A DNA stretch of 64,000 nt. It comes from Spongilla lacustris. Its lineage: Eukaryota; Porifera; Demospongiae; Spongillida; Spongillidae. The notes under the pieces were generated by a model that saw only the letters and a list, made by a program, of their open reading frames with translations, was not told the DNA's origin and did not search any database. How positions within the stretch are numbered: position 1 is the stretch's first letter; each line of letters begins with the position of its first letter. The DNA lies in the NCBI GenBank assembly GCA_949361645.1, contig OX442434.1:2205840-2269839 (forward strand), written 5' to 3'. This document shows positions 30,911 to 54,700 of the stretch, in pieces. Position numbers and translations under genes: made by a program.

Positions 30911-31223
30911 AAGTAGTTATTTTTTAGATTTTAGTGTGTTATTATTGCGTAACTCGACTATTACGATAAGAAAAATGATGAGCATATACAAACAATGAAT
31001 GGGTCATGTTCAAGTAGTACACAACTGTTTCTTCGTATATCATACAGGACTTAATGATTGACCTGTCGCGGATCGCAATGTAATTTTGAGACACGCTAGG
31101 AAACTTTCAGGCTTCATGCACTGCATCCGTCTGCATGTGCTCAGCCGGGTAATACATACATCTGTCCAAACGTAGGCTTCCGCTCATTTGTATCCAGGGC
31201 TCCGGAGGCAACGTAGATTATTA

Positions 31224-31260
31224 CTTCAACCATAGATTAATAATTAATCTATGCCTCAAC
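31224..31260. mobile_element. 23-bp palindrome with imperfect 7-bp flanking repeat (micro-element copy 3)
   Basis: Positions 31231-31253 start CATAGATTAA and end TTAATCTATG. The flanks are CTTCAAC on the left and CCTCAAC on the right, matching at 6 of 7 bases. Same termini as copies 1 and 2. Confidence 0.6.
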
Positions 31261-31343
31261 GAGCGATATACAATGAACGGGGAATCACTCGTAGTCCCCA
31301 TGCATATCGATTGTTGTGCATGCTGTTCAATAACAGGTACGCA

Positions 31344-31375
<32 letters not shown>

Positions 31376-32044
31376 GGTGAGCATACGCCCCCCCCCCTCC
31401 CCCCTCCCCTTGCGCCTCATCGAGCGGACGCCTATGGTCACGAAGCATATATTCTTTCTCTGTAAAATGTTTATATATAAGTATATTTTGCTAACAGGCA
31501 GCTGGGTCCGGGAGGGGACCAGGTTGCCTATAGGCATTTGGGTCCGGGATAATGACATCTAGGCATCTAGGTCCGGGGGGACCCACATGCCTAGGCAACA
31601 GGGTCCGGGGGGGGGGGGGGGGACCCTGTTGCCTAGGCATATGGGTCCCCCCGGAAATGGGGGGTAAGGTTTTCCACCCTGGACGCAGGATGCATGGTTT
31701 ATAAACTATTTATAGGATGGGTTTTAGTCTGGGTACCCGACTGATCGGTTGTACTATCAGCAAATGTTCACCACTCCTTAAGATGAATTTTAATAATGAA
31801 TGTTCGTGCATGTGTGTGAGTATTGGTTTCGAACTTTCGATGAGCATTTCAAGCGGCGGAACGACATACATATGCATGCAGCTTTGGCGACGGATGGGAC
31901 TGAGTAATGGCGTCAAAGTGATCCCGTGTACTGCCGTTGTGCGATACGGTAGCCGTATTTGACCTTTTGTACACTGCAAGTCCATATTAGGAATGCATTA
32001 AAAGCTTCCCAGCCTTGTCATAGATGAAATAAAATGTTATGCAT

Positions 32045-32212
32045 GGGGGGGGGGGGGGGGGGGACATTTTACCCTGAAGAGGGACGTTTGCCTTAGTGTA
32101 GATTGTCCGGGGGGACATTATACACTAGTGCAGAATGTCCGGGGGGACATTGTACACTAGTGCAAAACGTCCGGGGGGACAAATTCTAGGGGGGGGGGGG
32201 GGGGACATTGTA
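32045..32212. repeat. Tandem GTCCGGGGGGACATT-type units with poly-G tracts
   Basis: Three to four units of about 37-40 bp (GTCCGGGGGGACATT followed by TACACTAGTGCA) are bounded by poly-G runs ending GGGACATT. The GTCCGGGGGGAC core also marks the TIR element at 30435-31664, suggesting related ends. Confidence 0.75.
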
Positions 32213-32644
32213 CACTATGACACCGGCATTCAATTAATGTCAGTTTCTATACTATACACTGAATAGTCATTATATGAAATGAAAACGAGCTTATCCACGG
32301 ATTTAGAGACACTGAATGAATTCTCTGTTTCCCTATTTTGCTTGCTCTGGAGGCCCGACAGCCAGGCTCATTATCTCCTAGCGCTATAGCTGTGTTAGTT
32401 ATGTATATTATAACTGATACATAGCGGTGCACAATTGCCACGCACTTCAAATAGCTAGAATCTGTGGTGCGCCATTACAAAGTGGCGCCCGTTCCGTTAA
32501 TCACAGCACTGGGCAAGTCGCTCCACAAAACAACAAAACATATTCAGTATTAGGGGCGGGGCATGCAATCGTCATTACAGTATTTAGCTTTTGCTGTGCC
32601 GGTCACGCGCTGTTTTGGTACACATCCACATAACCCACTTGCGT

Positions 32645-36033
<3,389 letters not shown>

Positions 36034-36039
36034 TAGTGT

Positions 36040-36147
36040 GACTGTGTGTGTATGTGTGTGTTGTGTATGTGTGTGTATGTGTGTGTTGACTTGTGTACGT
36101 GTGTGTATGTGTGTGTTGTGTACGTGTATGTGTGTGTGTTCGTGTGT

Positions 36148-36210
<63 letters not shown>

Positions 36211-36212
36211 CG
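36040..36212. repeat. (GT)n-rich microsatellite just after R3 stop codon
   Basis: Imperfect TGTGTATGTGTGTG units become pure GT from about 36148. It is probably part of the R3 3' UTR or immediately downstream. Confidence 0.95.
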
Positions 36213-36512
36213 TGTATGTGTCCTTAAGTGCCAAATGCCTTGTGTTGTTATCATACTACGTGGTGTACATGTACAGTACACATATAATATCATAGATAAA
36301 ATAATTATCTGTGATTATAATGTATATACGCATGCATCAGTACCCTCGCGCCGGCCGCTAGGGACAGCGTTAATAGTTAATAGAACGCTGACGTGACGCG
36401 TTACTCGTTCCAGCACACTTCCGCGCTGTTTACAATAATCTCCCCTGGGGCATGCAAAAGATGCGAATACTTGCCGTAAGGAACGAATAATCGGCAAGCA
36501 GCAGCGATCGTG

Positions 36513-38277
36513 ATGTCGGCATTGACGACGCATGGTCGCCTCGAGAGACGCACCAGCAGCAGGAAGAATATTCTGCCACAAGTTATGTCCTCCGGCGCCA
36601 CAACTACCGTACCTCTCAGGGAAGGGTTCCGCTGCTACAGATTCGGGTTTCGCTTCCATGACATCCGCGCTTTTACAACCTCGGTGAGCTATAGGAAGGT
36701 TTTGTGAGGGAAGGCTTTGGACAGATGTACAATTTGTGACGCGTACATGCACAGTGCAGCGGTAGTGGTGATTCATCAAAAGGAACCTTGTTAGTTTTGA
36801 TGTCTGGTTTCAGAGCCGATAGTACTCACATGCAATGCTGAATTTTAAAAAGTTAAAAATCATTATTTATTTAAAATACAATATTATAGTACTTGTGCAT
36901 GTTTACATAATAAAATTAAAATTTGTAGCTTGATATGTATATCCCTTACTACTAACAACTGCACAGACACGCACCCCCATCGTTTTTCTAAGTGCACCAG
37001 CTAGTACCGGTAAACAGGATTTTGCTGAGTAATTATCCTAGCAACCAGATGTATAACCGTAAAGTTTAGAGTGTACCGGTATATCGTCCCGAGGCTGGAT
37101 GAACAGAAGCCAATAGCTGCGTGATTTTATCCATATACCTTTCATAAGAGTTACTCATTGAGAACATTCCAGTGCAATAGAGCTTATTATCGTAGGATGG
37201 GTGGGGGTGCATGCATTTTCTATAAAACTCATTTACAACGCATGCTTGCATTAATAAGCATTTCAGAAACTGTTTGCTTTAAATATCTGTCCATGCAAAT
37301 GTTTTCCAAACTGTCAGACAGTACATTTTCCATCTATAACCCATATCACACTATTTGCACCCACATCAAACAAACCAAACTATCTCTCACACATCCACAC
37401 ACAGTGGCTCCCTCTGCCCATCTTTGTGCTCTACAGGATAATACTGTTCTTGTACATATTCAGCTGGCTAATTGTAGAAGCTGTCACACACAACTTCAAG
37501 TGGAAGTTCTTCATCTATCTCACCACTCTGACCAACATCCTCATCAATGTGGACCTCCTCATTCTCACCGTGCTGTGCATCGCATATGCTGCAGCTTACT
37601 ACTGCAACAGACCAATGCTAGTATCTCGCTACCTCCCAGAGAAAGATTGCTGGTACAGCAGGGACAAAATAAAGTGGTACGTCAAGGTAGCATGGTTTCT
37701 GCACAATTCGGCAACCACTCTAGCACTTATGGTTGCCATTGGCTACTGGAGCCTCGTGTACAAGTGTCCGAACCCGACAGCAGCTCCTCCAACAGTGCCT
37801 GCCAGTGCTGCCAACAATACCTCACCCCCGGGCTCCTGCACAGATGGGGCCACTGTACACGTCCACGGAGTTGATGCGCTCCTTCTGCTGATCGACATCT
37901 TTCTCAGTAGGGTCCCGGTTCAGCTCTACCATTTACTCTATCCCTGTGCCTTCACCTTCGCCTATGTTGTACTGACACTCATTTACTGGGGAGCAGGGGG
38001 GACCAATTTGCAACATGAACATTACATATATTCCGTCTTGGACTACACAACCAAGAAGTCGAGCACCCTGTTCGCAGTGCTATTGGTCATAGCCCCAATG
38101 GTATTCTACATTGTCATCTACCTTCTGGCATTGGTCAGGGATTGTTTAACCAGAAGGGTGCGGTGGTGCTTCAGGGACGTCAGGGTGCACGCAGAAGGGA
38201 ATGAAGGCAAGGAGGCCAACAGGGAAGAGGAGGATCCAAATGTCCAAGTGACCAAGGTGGAAGTAACTGTGGCTTAG
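36513..38277 (+). CDS. rost-like: Rolling-stone-like multi-pass membrane protein R4 (most diverged copy)
   Basis: Exons 36513-36683 and 37405-38277 join in phase 0 and encode 347 residues. A second in-frame ATG at 36585 would start the protein at MSSGATTTVPLREGF, a length closer to the paralogues; either may be used. Span 1 is WLPLPIFVLYRIILFLYIFS. The loop between spans 3 and 4 has a sequon (NNTS), is Pro/Ala-rich and ends in a cysteine. The key block is VHVHGVDALLLLIDIFLS (HGVD in place of HGIN), then RVPVQLYHLLYP and YSVLDY. The acidic C-terminal tail (about 35 residues, Glu-rich) differs from R1-R3. The intron of 721 bp is the shortest of the four. Confidence 0.83.
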
Positions 38278-38585
38278 AACCCCCCCCCCCCCCCCCCCCC
38301 CCAGTGATGAGTGTGCAATAATTCTAGCTGTGCTATTCAGTTGTATCTGTCATTTTACATAACATAACTATTAATAATATGGGCTAAATTGTATCTATGG
38401 GGCATTATAAACCTTATGGCTTATGGTGTTTTTTTTTTTCAAGTTTTGCAAATCTCTAAGGGTCATCTACAAAATTTCTTACCATCTATGGTCTTACGCA
38501 TCAAAATTTTTACCTTCCATGGCTATAAGGTTAATTAGCTATACATATAGGGGCGTGGCCACTCACGTGCACACATTTTTTAATA
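38278..38585. other. Short intergenic spacer R4-RABL2
   Basis: A 22-base C tract directly follows the R4 stop codon, then AT-rich sequence. The RABL2 start codon lies only about 308 bp away, so the RABL2 promoter and the R4 3' UTR must share this stretch. Confidence 0.5.
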
Positions 38586-47438
<8,853 letters not shown>

Positions 47439-48327
47439 GATGTTTTTGAAAGGAACATATTTGGATCTGTGTGTATTTATGTCCCTGATGGCAAACCGCT
47501 CACTTATGGATGAATGATATCTTGCAGTGCATTTCATGACATGAAAACTGATTAACCACACATAGAAGGCAAACATTGTAATTGGTACCATTCTAAGTTT
47601 TATGTTGAGTGTTCACAGTTGCATGCTGTGAGTGTTAATGATGTATTAGTTCTTCTAGAAAGAAAAAAAAAAGTGTTTCCGCATCTTGTCTCTTAGTCCT
47701 ATAATAAGGATTATTGGAAGTAGCCATTGATATACGCTAGTTATGTTGCCATTCAAACTTGGCTAAATGGCTTCTCGATCCTCTTATTAAAGCCCACTTC
47801 ACAGATGTCAGGTTTGTGTTCATAATGTGTGGTTGGCATTTATTGTAATCATGATGTCTGCCTCTTGCCTCGCCTCCTACTATGCACCTTGTATTGTGCA
47901 AGGTCCAAGAAAGGACAATCAGAAAAACCTATCTGCCAGTGCATCTGGTGTGCTGAAAAGTACATGTATAGGATTGCATACATTTGTACATGTGTCTTCA
48001 GAAGTGCAATATGTATTCTATTAGAGCTTTTTTTGTAGTTTGTTTCACTGATTCAATGCACAATCCTGCACTTTATAAATACAATCAAGGTGGTGGCTAA
48101 ATGAAAGGTTCACATACCTACCAGTACATGTATATAAATTTGCTACAATATATAGCATCCTAGATTATAGATATGTGCAGAAAGAATCAGATTGAGATAT
48201 AATTATTATTATTATAGCAGAATACAAGAGCAGCCAATTGGCTACATGTAGTGTTAATGGAACTGAATACCTGCAGGAACTGAACATGACATATAGTGTA
48301 TACATCTGTGTATGTGGGGTCACTTGT
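47439..48327. other. Convergent intergenic region RABL2 / dynein heavy chain
   Basis: Holds the 3' UTRs of two converging genes. No coding region is seen. A short ATT run lies near 48203-48217. Confidence 0.6.
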
Positions 48328-51300
48328 TTATATGCTTAGCAGTAGGCACACGCCTGCAATGGCCCATTTTGCTGGTTTCTCTTTCGTCTTCAAGTTGAAA
48401 GTCCATATGTACGTTGGTCCCCTCTGACGTGTCTTGTACACGGGGCACTCATAAATATTCTTCTTTTCCTGCTTGTCCACAGGGATGGCCCGTATGAAGA
48501 TGACCGGCATAGCAGGGGTAAGCTCCTTCAGTATTGACTCCTGGATTGCACCAGTCTGGGTGTCCCACCGTGCCCCCTCCATGAACAGACCGTGGATGTA
48601 TGCCCCTTCCCTGGGGGGACTCGTGAAGTCCTCGCGGTTCTTCTTGGTCACATCACACTGCAGGCACATCTTGTCCAGTGGCCACTCGTTCTTCCTGGCC
48701 ATTGACTGCATGATGGCTGTCAGGAAGGACTGAGGGTTAAAGAAGCCGGCCAGCCACACGCACATGGGCATGTTGAAGTCAGAGACCCAGTTCTCCAGTT
48801 CTCTGATCCGCTGGAGGAGGTCCACGTACCAGGCAGTCAGCCCTTGCATGGAAGGGTATGCACGTTTGGTCCAACTCTCTGGTACACTGTCGTAGAAGAG
48901 AGCATTCTCCAGGCTTTCCATGTCTGCTGTGATGGTCAGCTCTCCCTATAAAGGCATTCCATGAAGGTTGGGTAAAAGGAAATAGACCCGTCTCGTGTAA
49001 GATCAGGAATGTGATAGCAAGGCTCAAGATTTGAACTTAATGTGATTCATATCATCATGACGGCTTCCACAGGATGCCATCTTTGCTTGTTTGTGGTGCC
49101 TCAGATGTGCTATCAAATTCCTCATCACTAGCGAGAAGGGTCTATTATTTAAAACTATAGAAGGTTATCCTATTGTTACTACCCCTATGTTCAATATGCG
49201 TTACAATGTGCCTCAAAATAGGAAGGATCTCAGTAAACAAACCTTCATGCCAAGATCCAGTTCCTTCAGTGACCTGCGCAGCTCTCTGGTAAGGTTGTTC
49301 ATTCTCTCACACTCCTGCAGCGCTACCAACACATATGGGGTTTTCTCTTCCACCTTTGCGGCCAGCTCAGATATATTGAATTCCTCTGGAAGACGCTCCA
49401 AAATTTCATCTAAAAAACTTTTGACCTGTACACATATATGCAGTGATCAGTTCTAATGTGTGGCTGGACTACCCACCTTTTCCTCTCTGGTTGCCCCAGT
49501 TCCTTGGCTGCTGGATGAGTCCCTTGGCTGCATCTCTAGAACTGTACGGAAGAGGTTCTCTGATGTGGTGGTCAGGAATCCTATTTCAGCATTTGGGTGA
49601 AGACCGTAGAGGTAGGGGCTCTCGGGGGGGAGATGCTCATCAATGTAGCTATGGTAACCAATGTAATCAAGGTTTGGCGGACAGTTGAATCCAGGTGCCA
49701 ATAGAAGCTCACCATCCAACTGTGAAGAAAAGTTAAACATGTGCACTGCGAATTCACGCACATACAGTCTGCAGCACAACCTTGTGCTATTTTGCCATCC
49801 TTTGCACAAGACAGCACATTCTCTGAGCACACACATCACGCACGCACACAAACACACACACACACACACACACCTGCTCAGGTCTCATGTACTCCTCCAG
49901 GTATGTCCTGCACAGCCTTCTGTCCCAGTCATCAGTGATGTGGCCTCCATACATGATCTCACCAAACAGGTACCTCAGGTCAGTCCAGGGGACCTGATCA
50001 CAAGATGGGTGATGTAATTATTACTATAGAGCTTAAGTGTGTAATTCTATTTACATTTTTGTGCGGTGGTATATGTGGCATGCTGTAAAAATAATGATTG
50101 AAAACTTTAATTCATGCAGCTCAATTTGACATGTACATGCATGTCACATATCTTTTAATAGAGACACTGGAAAACGATTTCATTCTTTACGATTATGCAC
50201 ACACACCTTGGCATTGGCCTCAAGGTAGTTGTACAGAACATTGACACTGATGGTCAGGTCTCCGGTGTTATAAGGATAGGAGCGGTTCCATCCCTGGGGA
50301 CCAAACTTGCGCCTCTCGATCACAACAGCGTGGAAGTAGATGAGGGAGAAGAGGATGCTTTTGAACTCATTCTCACGAGAACACATCTCCAGTGTGTCCT
50401 AATGCAAAGATGACAGAGGTTGGATTAGAAACAGATATACACGTATATTAATGACACTGTATACAACAGTACGTACACGTATTAGAGCTTCCACACACAC
50501 ACACACACACACATCATGTTGCGACACCACAAATATACTCCTTGCATTCTTGAAACTGTCTACTGTACCTGACTGAAGTTGTCCAGAGCCTTGTGGAGAT
50601 TGGCCAGCATGCCTGCAGGGGGTTCATTGGTGATCTTGATGGAGTACTCCAGGATACCCTGAGGGATGATGTGGCCCTCTGGGGTTGAGGCAGGCTCAGC
50701 CGACATGTACACACGATATGCCTTGTGGCTGCCTTCACTGTACTGCTCCAGCTTCTTTTCTAGCTTTGACAGCCACTTGGCCACAAGATGGATATTCTAC
50801 AGGTGCAAGGTGTGCATTAAATTGGGTAGTTCATTTTTAAAATAGTGCTTCCATGCTCACCTGCAGTACAACCCAATGCCCTTCTTTGGAGGCTAAGTCC
50901 AGAGCATTCTCAGCGACTACCTCTTGGCCCTAGTGGGGAAAAGGTTCACAACCCCAGCTAGGCAATACAGACATGCTCACTTGGCCGAGAGATACGTTGT
51001 GAAAGTTGCCATTGTTCAGCGTGAAACCAAGCTTCCTTCCCATGGCTTCAACGTCCTTGAGTGGATCCACACCAGGACTGAGCACAAAGAACATGGGTGT
51101 GGCTGGACCAGTTTCATCGTAAGACACTTCAAAGGGGATGGTCCTCTTCTCTGTGTATTTCTTGCCCAGCTTCTCTTCAACATATAAACTAAGGAGCAGC
51201 AATTATTACAGTGCCATGACACAAACTGGTTCCTCAGCAACAAATCATTAAAAAGATTCAGTAACCTTTACAAATAGGAAAAAATATTGATGTACAGTGT

Positions 51301-51759
51301 ATAGGAAATAGGACCTGTTTGGAGACATTATTACTTAATTTACATCTCCAGCTTATAGATATCTTATTAAAATGTCTGTGTTCCCAAACTAACTGCAATA
51401 TCACAGCAGGGCATGGCATGTGATTACAGAAGACCCACTTACGTGACAGCGTAGGTCATCCTATCAGGCCTCAGGGCTCTCATCATGCACAGCTTCTGGA
51501 GTGGGTCCTTGTTCTTCCACTCCTGGGGAAACTTCTCCTTCTCGGGACACTCGCTGTCAACAAACTTCTTCCACCGCTTGGCAGAGCCCTCAATGTCGCG
51601 ATCCAGATTCCTGAACTGCTCCATGTTTGACAGAGCCTTGATCCCTCCCCACCCAATGTTGGAAAGGAAGTCTACCGGGCTGGTGACGTTCGGTATGGCA
51701 GGGAACCGCAGCAGAAACTCAAGCTCAATTGGGTCAATCTGCTTGCTCATTAGCAAGAT
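48328..51759 (-). other. Dynein AAA6 and C-terminal domain
   Basis: [17 protein letters not shown] (51443-51759). [20 protein letters not shown] (50981-51188). [20 protein letters not shown] (50861-50929). [20 protein letters not shown] and [13 protein letters not shown] (50207-50398). [19 protein letters not shown] (49874-49993). The C-terminal domain ends [36 protein letters not shown] and AGVCLLLSI before a TAA stop (48328-48330). The 51-bp intron at 50930-50980 is the shortest in the gene. Confidence 0.92.
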
Positions 51760-54700
51760 CTATTATTTTGGGGGGGGGGGGACCAGAACACCCCATGGTG
51801 TTGTGTGCCATTACATCACACCACTTACCTGGAAGGTGACCTGCGAGGTGAAGATCAGCTTGTCCCTCTCAAACAGCCCCCGGGTGGTGTACATAAACAC
51901 GGAGTATGTTATGCTGTCGATGAGGTTCTCCACCCTCTGCTTGACCTCAGGACTTGGCTCTGCCCTCTCTATGGCCTTGTGGAACACCACACTAAAAGCC
52001 TATGGGCGACAGCACACACATTATTATGACTTCCATGTAATGTACTGCTAGAATTTTGTAGTAGTACAGTAAAACAACACCTCTATGCATGATATCATTT
52101 TGCCATGGTTATAATACTTTATAATGGGCCAATAACAAAAGTATTCAATTACTAATATTTGCAAACAGTACTGGGTGTGTGATGACAATAAACATTTGTA
52201 ATTATAGTGTGTGTGTGTGTGTGTGTGGGAGCAAGTAAAATACACTTGTGTAATGCCAGTACAAATGTGGTCACTTTCAGGGTAGAAAGGGGGAGTGGCC
52301 ACAAGAGAGACAAGGTACACATACACTTGACTGACTTTCGTTCAGACAGCAATTAGTGGCACAAGCAAGCAGATGTGCATTATACAAAGTGTACGCACAA
52401 ACCTTGAGTGAGAACTGGTATAGTGGATTGATCTTGTTTAGGTCATTCAGAATGAAGTAGAGCAGTGATGCCCTGGCTGCAGCTAGGCGATAGCTCTCAC
52501 GTGCCTCATTGATCTTCTCCTCTGTGACCTTCGCCTCTGCTACCTTCTGCTCTATCTCAGCAGCTGTGCGCTTGGTGGTCTCCAGGTTCTCCACCAGGGC
52601 TGTGTCCCCTAGGAAGTTGCCTCCTGCTGAGGAAAGGCGAGAGAGAAGGGAATCTTCCAGCTCCTTTAGCTTGATCTTGAAGTCGTTCTGCTGCTTTGTG
52701 AGTTCAGCCTGCAAAAAGAAAGGGGGTTAGGGGGGAGGAGGAGGGTGGGATAAGTGAAGCAGTTAATCATTATACAAAGCAGATCAGGGCTGAAATACTT
52801 AGCTCCCCACACACCACCACAGACCACACCACCATAGACCACACCTACCTTAGTCCTCTCCAGGTCAGGTCTCTCAGTGGCCACAACCTCAGCAAGTAGC
52901 TGGTCTTCCAAGCCATCTCGGGTCACGGTGAAGTTGATGAGGGTGGCCTGGGCCTGCATCTCTGGCTTGTAGTGTGGATTGGCCAGCTTGGTCTGCAGGA
53001 TGAGCCTGAACTTTGGGTGGTACTCCACCTCCTTGTCTCCAATCTTGATGTACTTGCCCTTCTTGATAGTCAGCCGGCCAAGCAAAGGGTCCAACACAGC
53101 ATCTACTGACTCCTCAATGTTTTCTAGCAGTAGGCAGTCCCCATTGGACACTGCTTGCTCTATGGCATCTAGGTAGCTGGAATCCAAAGGGTGAGTTGTA
53201 CAGGTGAGATCTAGTGCTTGTGAGTGCCCAGTCCCATTCTTAGGCTCAGTCATTTCCTTGTGCATTAGGGTATTCCCCACCCCTATGGCACTAGGGTATT
53301 CCCCACCCCTATGGCACTAGGGTATTCCCCACCCCTATGGCACTAGTGTATCCCCCACCCCTATGGCATTAGTGTATTCCCCACCCCTATGGCACTAGTG
53401 TATTCCCCACCCCTATGGCACTAGTGTATTCCCCACCCCTATGGCACTAGTGTATTCCCCACCCCTATGGCACTAGTGTATTCCCCACCCCTATGGCACT
53501 AGTGTATTCCCCACCCCTATGGTAGGGTATTTCCCACCCCTATGGTAGGGTATTTCCCACCCCTATGGCACTAGTGTATTCCACACCCCCATGGCACTAG
53601 TGTACTCCCCACCCCCATGGCACGAGGGTATCCCCCACCCCCATGGCACTAGTGTATTCCCCACCCCTATGGCACTAGTGTATTCCCCACCCCTATGGCA
53701 CTAGTGTATCCCCCACCCCTATGGCACTAGTGTATTCCCCACCCCTATGGCACTAGTGTATTCCCCACCCCTATGGCACTAGTGTATTCCCCACCCCTAT
53801 GGCACTAGTGTATTCCCCACCCCTATGGCACTAGTGTATTCCCCACCCTCACTGAGTTTGACCTTTATAAGACTATGGGATGGACAAGGTATGTGATTAA
53901 AGTCATAGACCCATGGTGGGCAGCCAAGCAATAAATGATCCCAGCCTTTGAATATGGGCTGGCATTCATCCTACTCAATATTGACGTGCCTACCCTTTCT
54001 GTCCCAGTCGCACGACCTTCAAGCTATCCCCTTCCCTTGTTTTGATCCACTTGATGCCCTGCAGCTGAGGGTCGATCATGAGTGGCCATCGCTCAGCGTT
54101 GGTGAGGATAGTGGCATTCTCAATGGACATTCGGTCACTGGGTAGATTCTCATTGTTCCAATGGGCTATAGTAGCTCCATCAGTCAACAGCTGTAGAACA
54201 TCTAAACCTTCAGTTACTGGTATGGGGGGCTGGATAAAGGAAAAGGCATTAAAAAAAAAAAAAAGTGTTAAAATAATCAAATTACACCATGCTTAAATTC
54301 AAACTAACTGGTAAATAAGTTAATAATAGCAACATTGCAGAACTAGTGCAGAACTTCTGGACATACATCGAGTGATTTTAGGAAGGTTATCCACTTGTTT
54401 TCGAGAAGATCATATCTGTACGACTTGCCAAAGCAGCCCACATAGGACAGATAGGAGCTGGTCAGGAGCACATCACCAGGAAGCATCTTCTCCTCCCTCT
54501 TGAACTTCTCCACAGACTCAGCCCACCTGACTTTCTCCGAGGCCAGTCCTCCTACCAATCTGTTGGCCAGGAAAATTGTCTTGGCAGTGTTCTCAGCTTC
54601 CTCTTGGCATTTCACTTTGGCTGCTGTTGCTTCCTCAAAGGAGCGGGTCAATTCTGACAAGTTTTCATCAAGTTCCTGTTAAAAAAATAAAAAAATAAAA

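Larger units (their letters stand above)
30435..31664. mobile_element. Terminal-inverted-repeat element rich in GGGTCCGGG motifs, about 1.2 kb
   Basis: The left end (CCCCTATTTTGGGTCCGGGG, then ACCCATATACCTAGGCAAC) and the right end (about 31600-31664) are inverted copies. Both ends carry several subterminal GGGTCCGGG / GCCTAGGCA motifs in both orientations. The interior has two ultra-short palindromic insertions (30866-30903 and 31231-31253) and a long poly-G tract at 31345-31374. No transposase is visible. Confidence 0.68.

Noticed and set aside
36283..36320. Fourth micro-palindrome copy (CATAGATAA...TTATCTGTG)
   Set aside because: The flanks (ATAATAT and ATTATAA) do not form a convincing 7-bp duplication, so it is not counted with the three supported copies. 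The CATAGATTGATCAATC near 17884 was rejected because one end is incomplete.
48328..48921. Separate short gene encoding only the dynein C-terminal block
   Set aside because: It is the last exon of the dynein heavy chain; it extends in frame to an acceptor at 48945 and joins the preceding exon.
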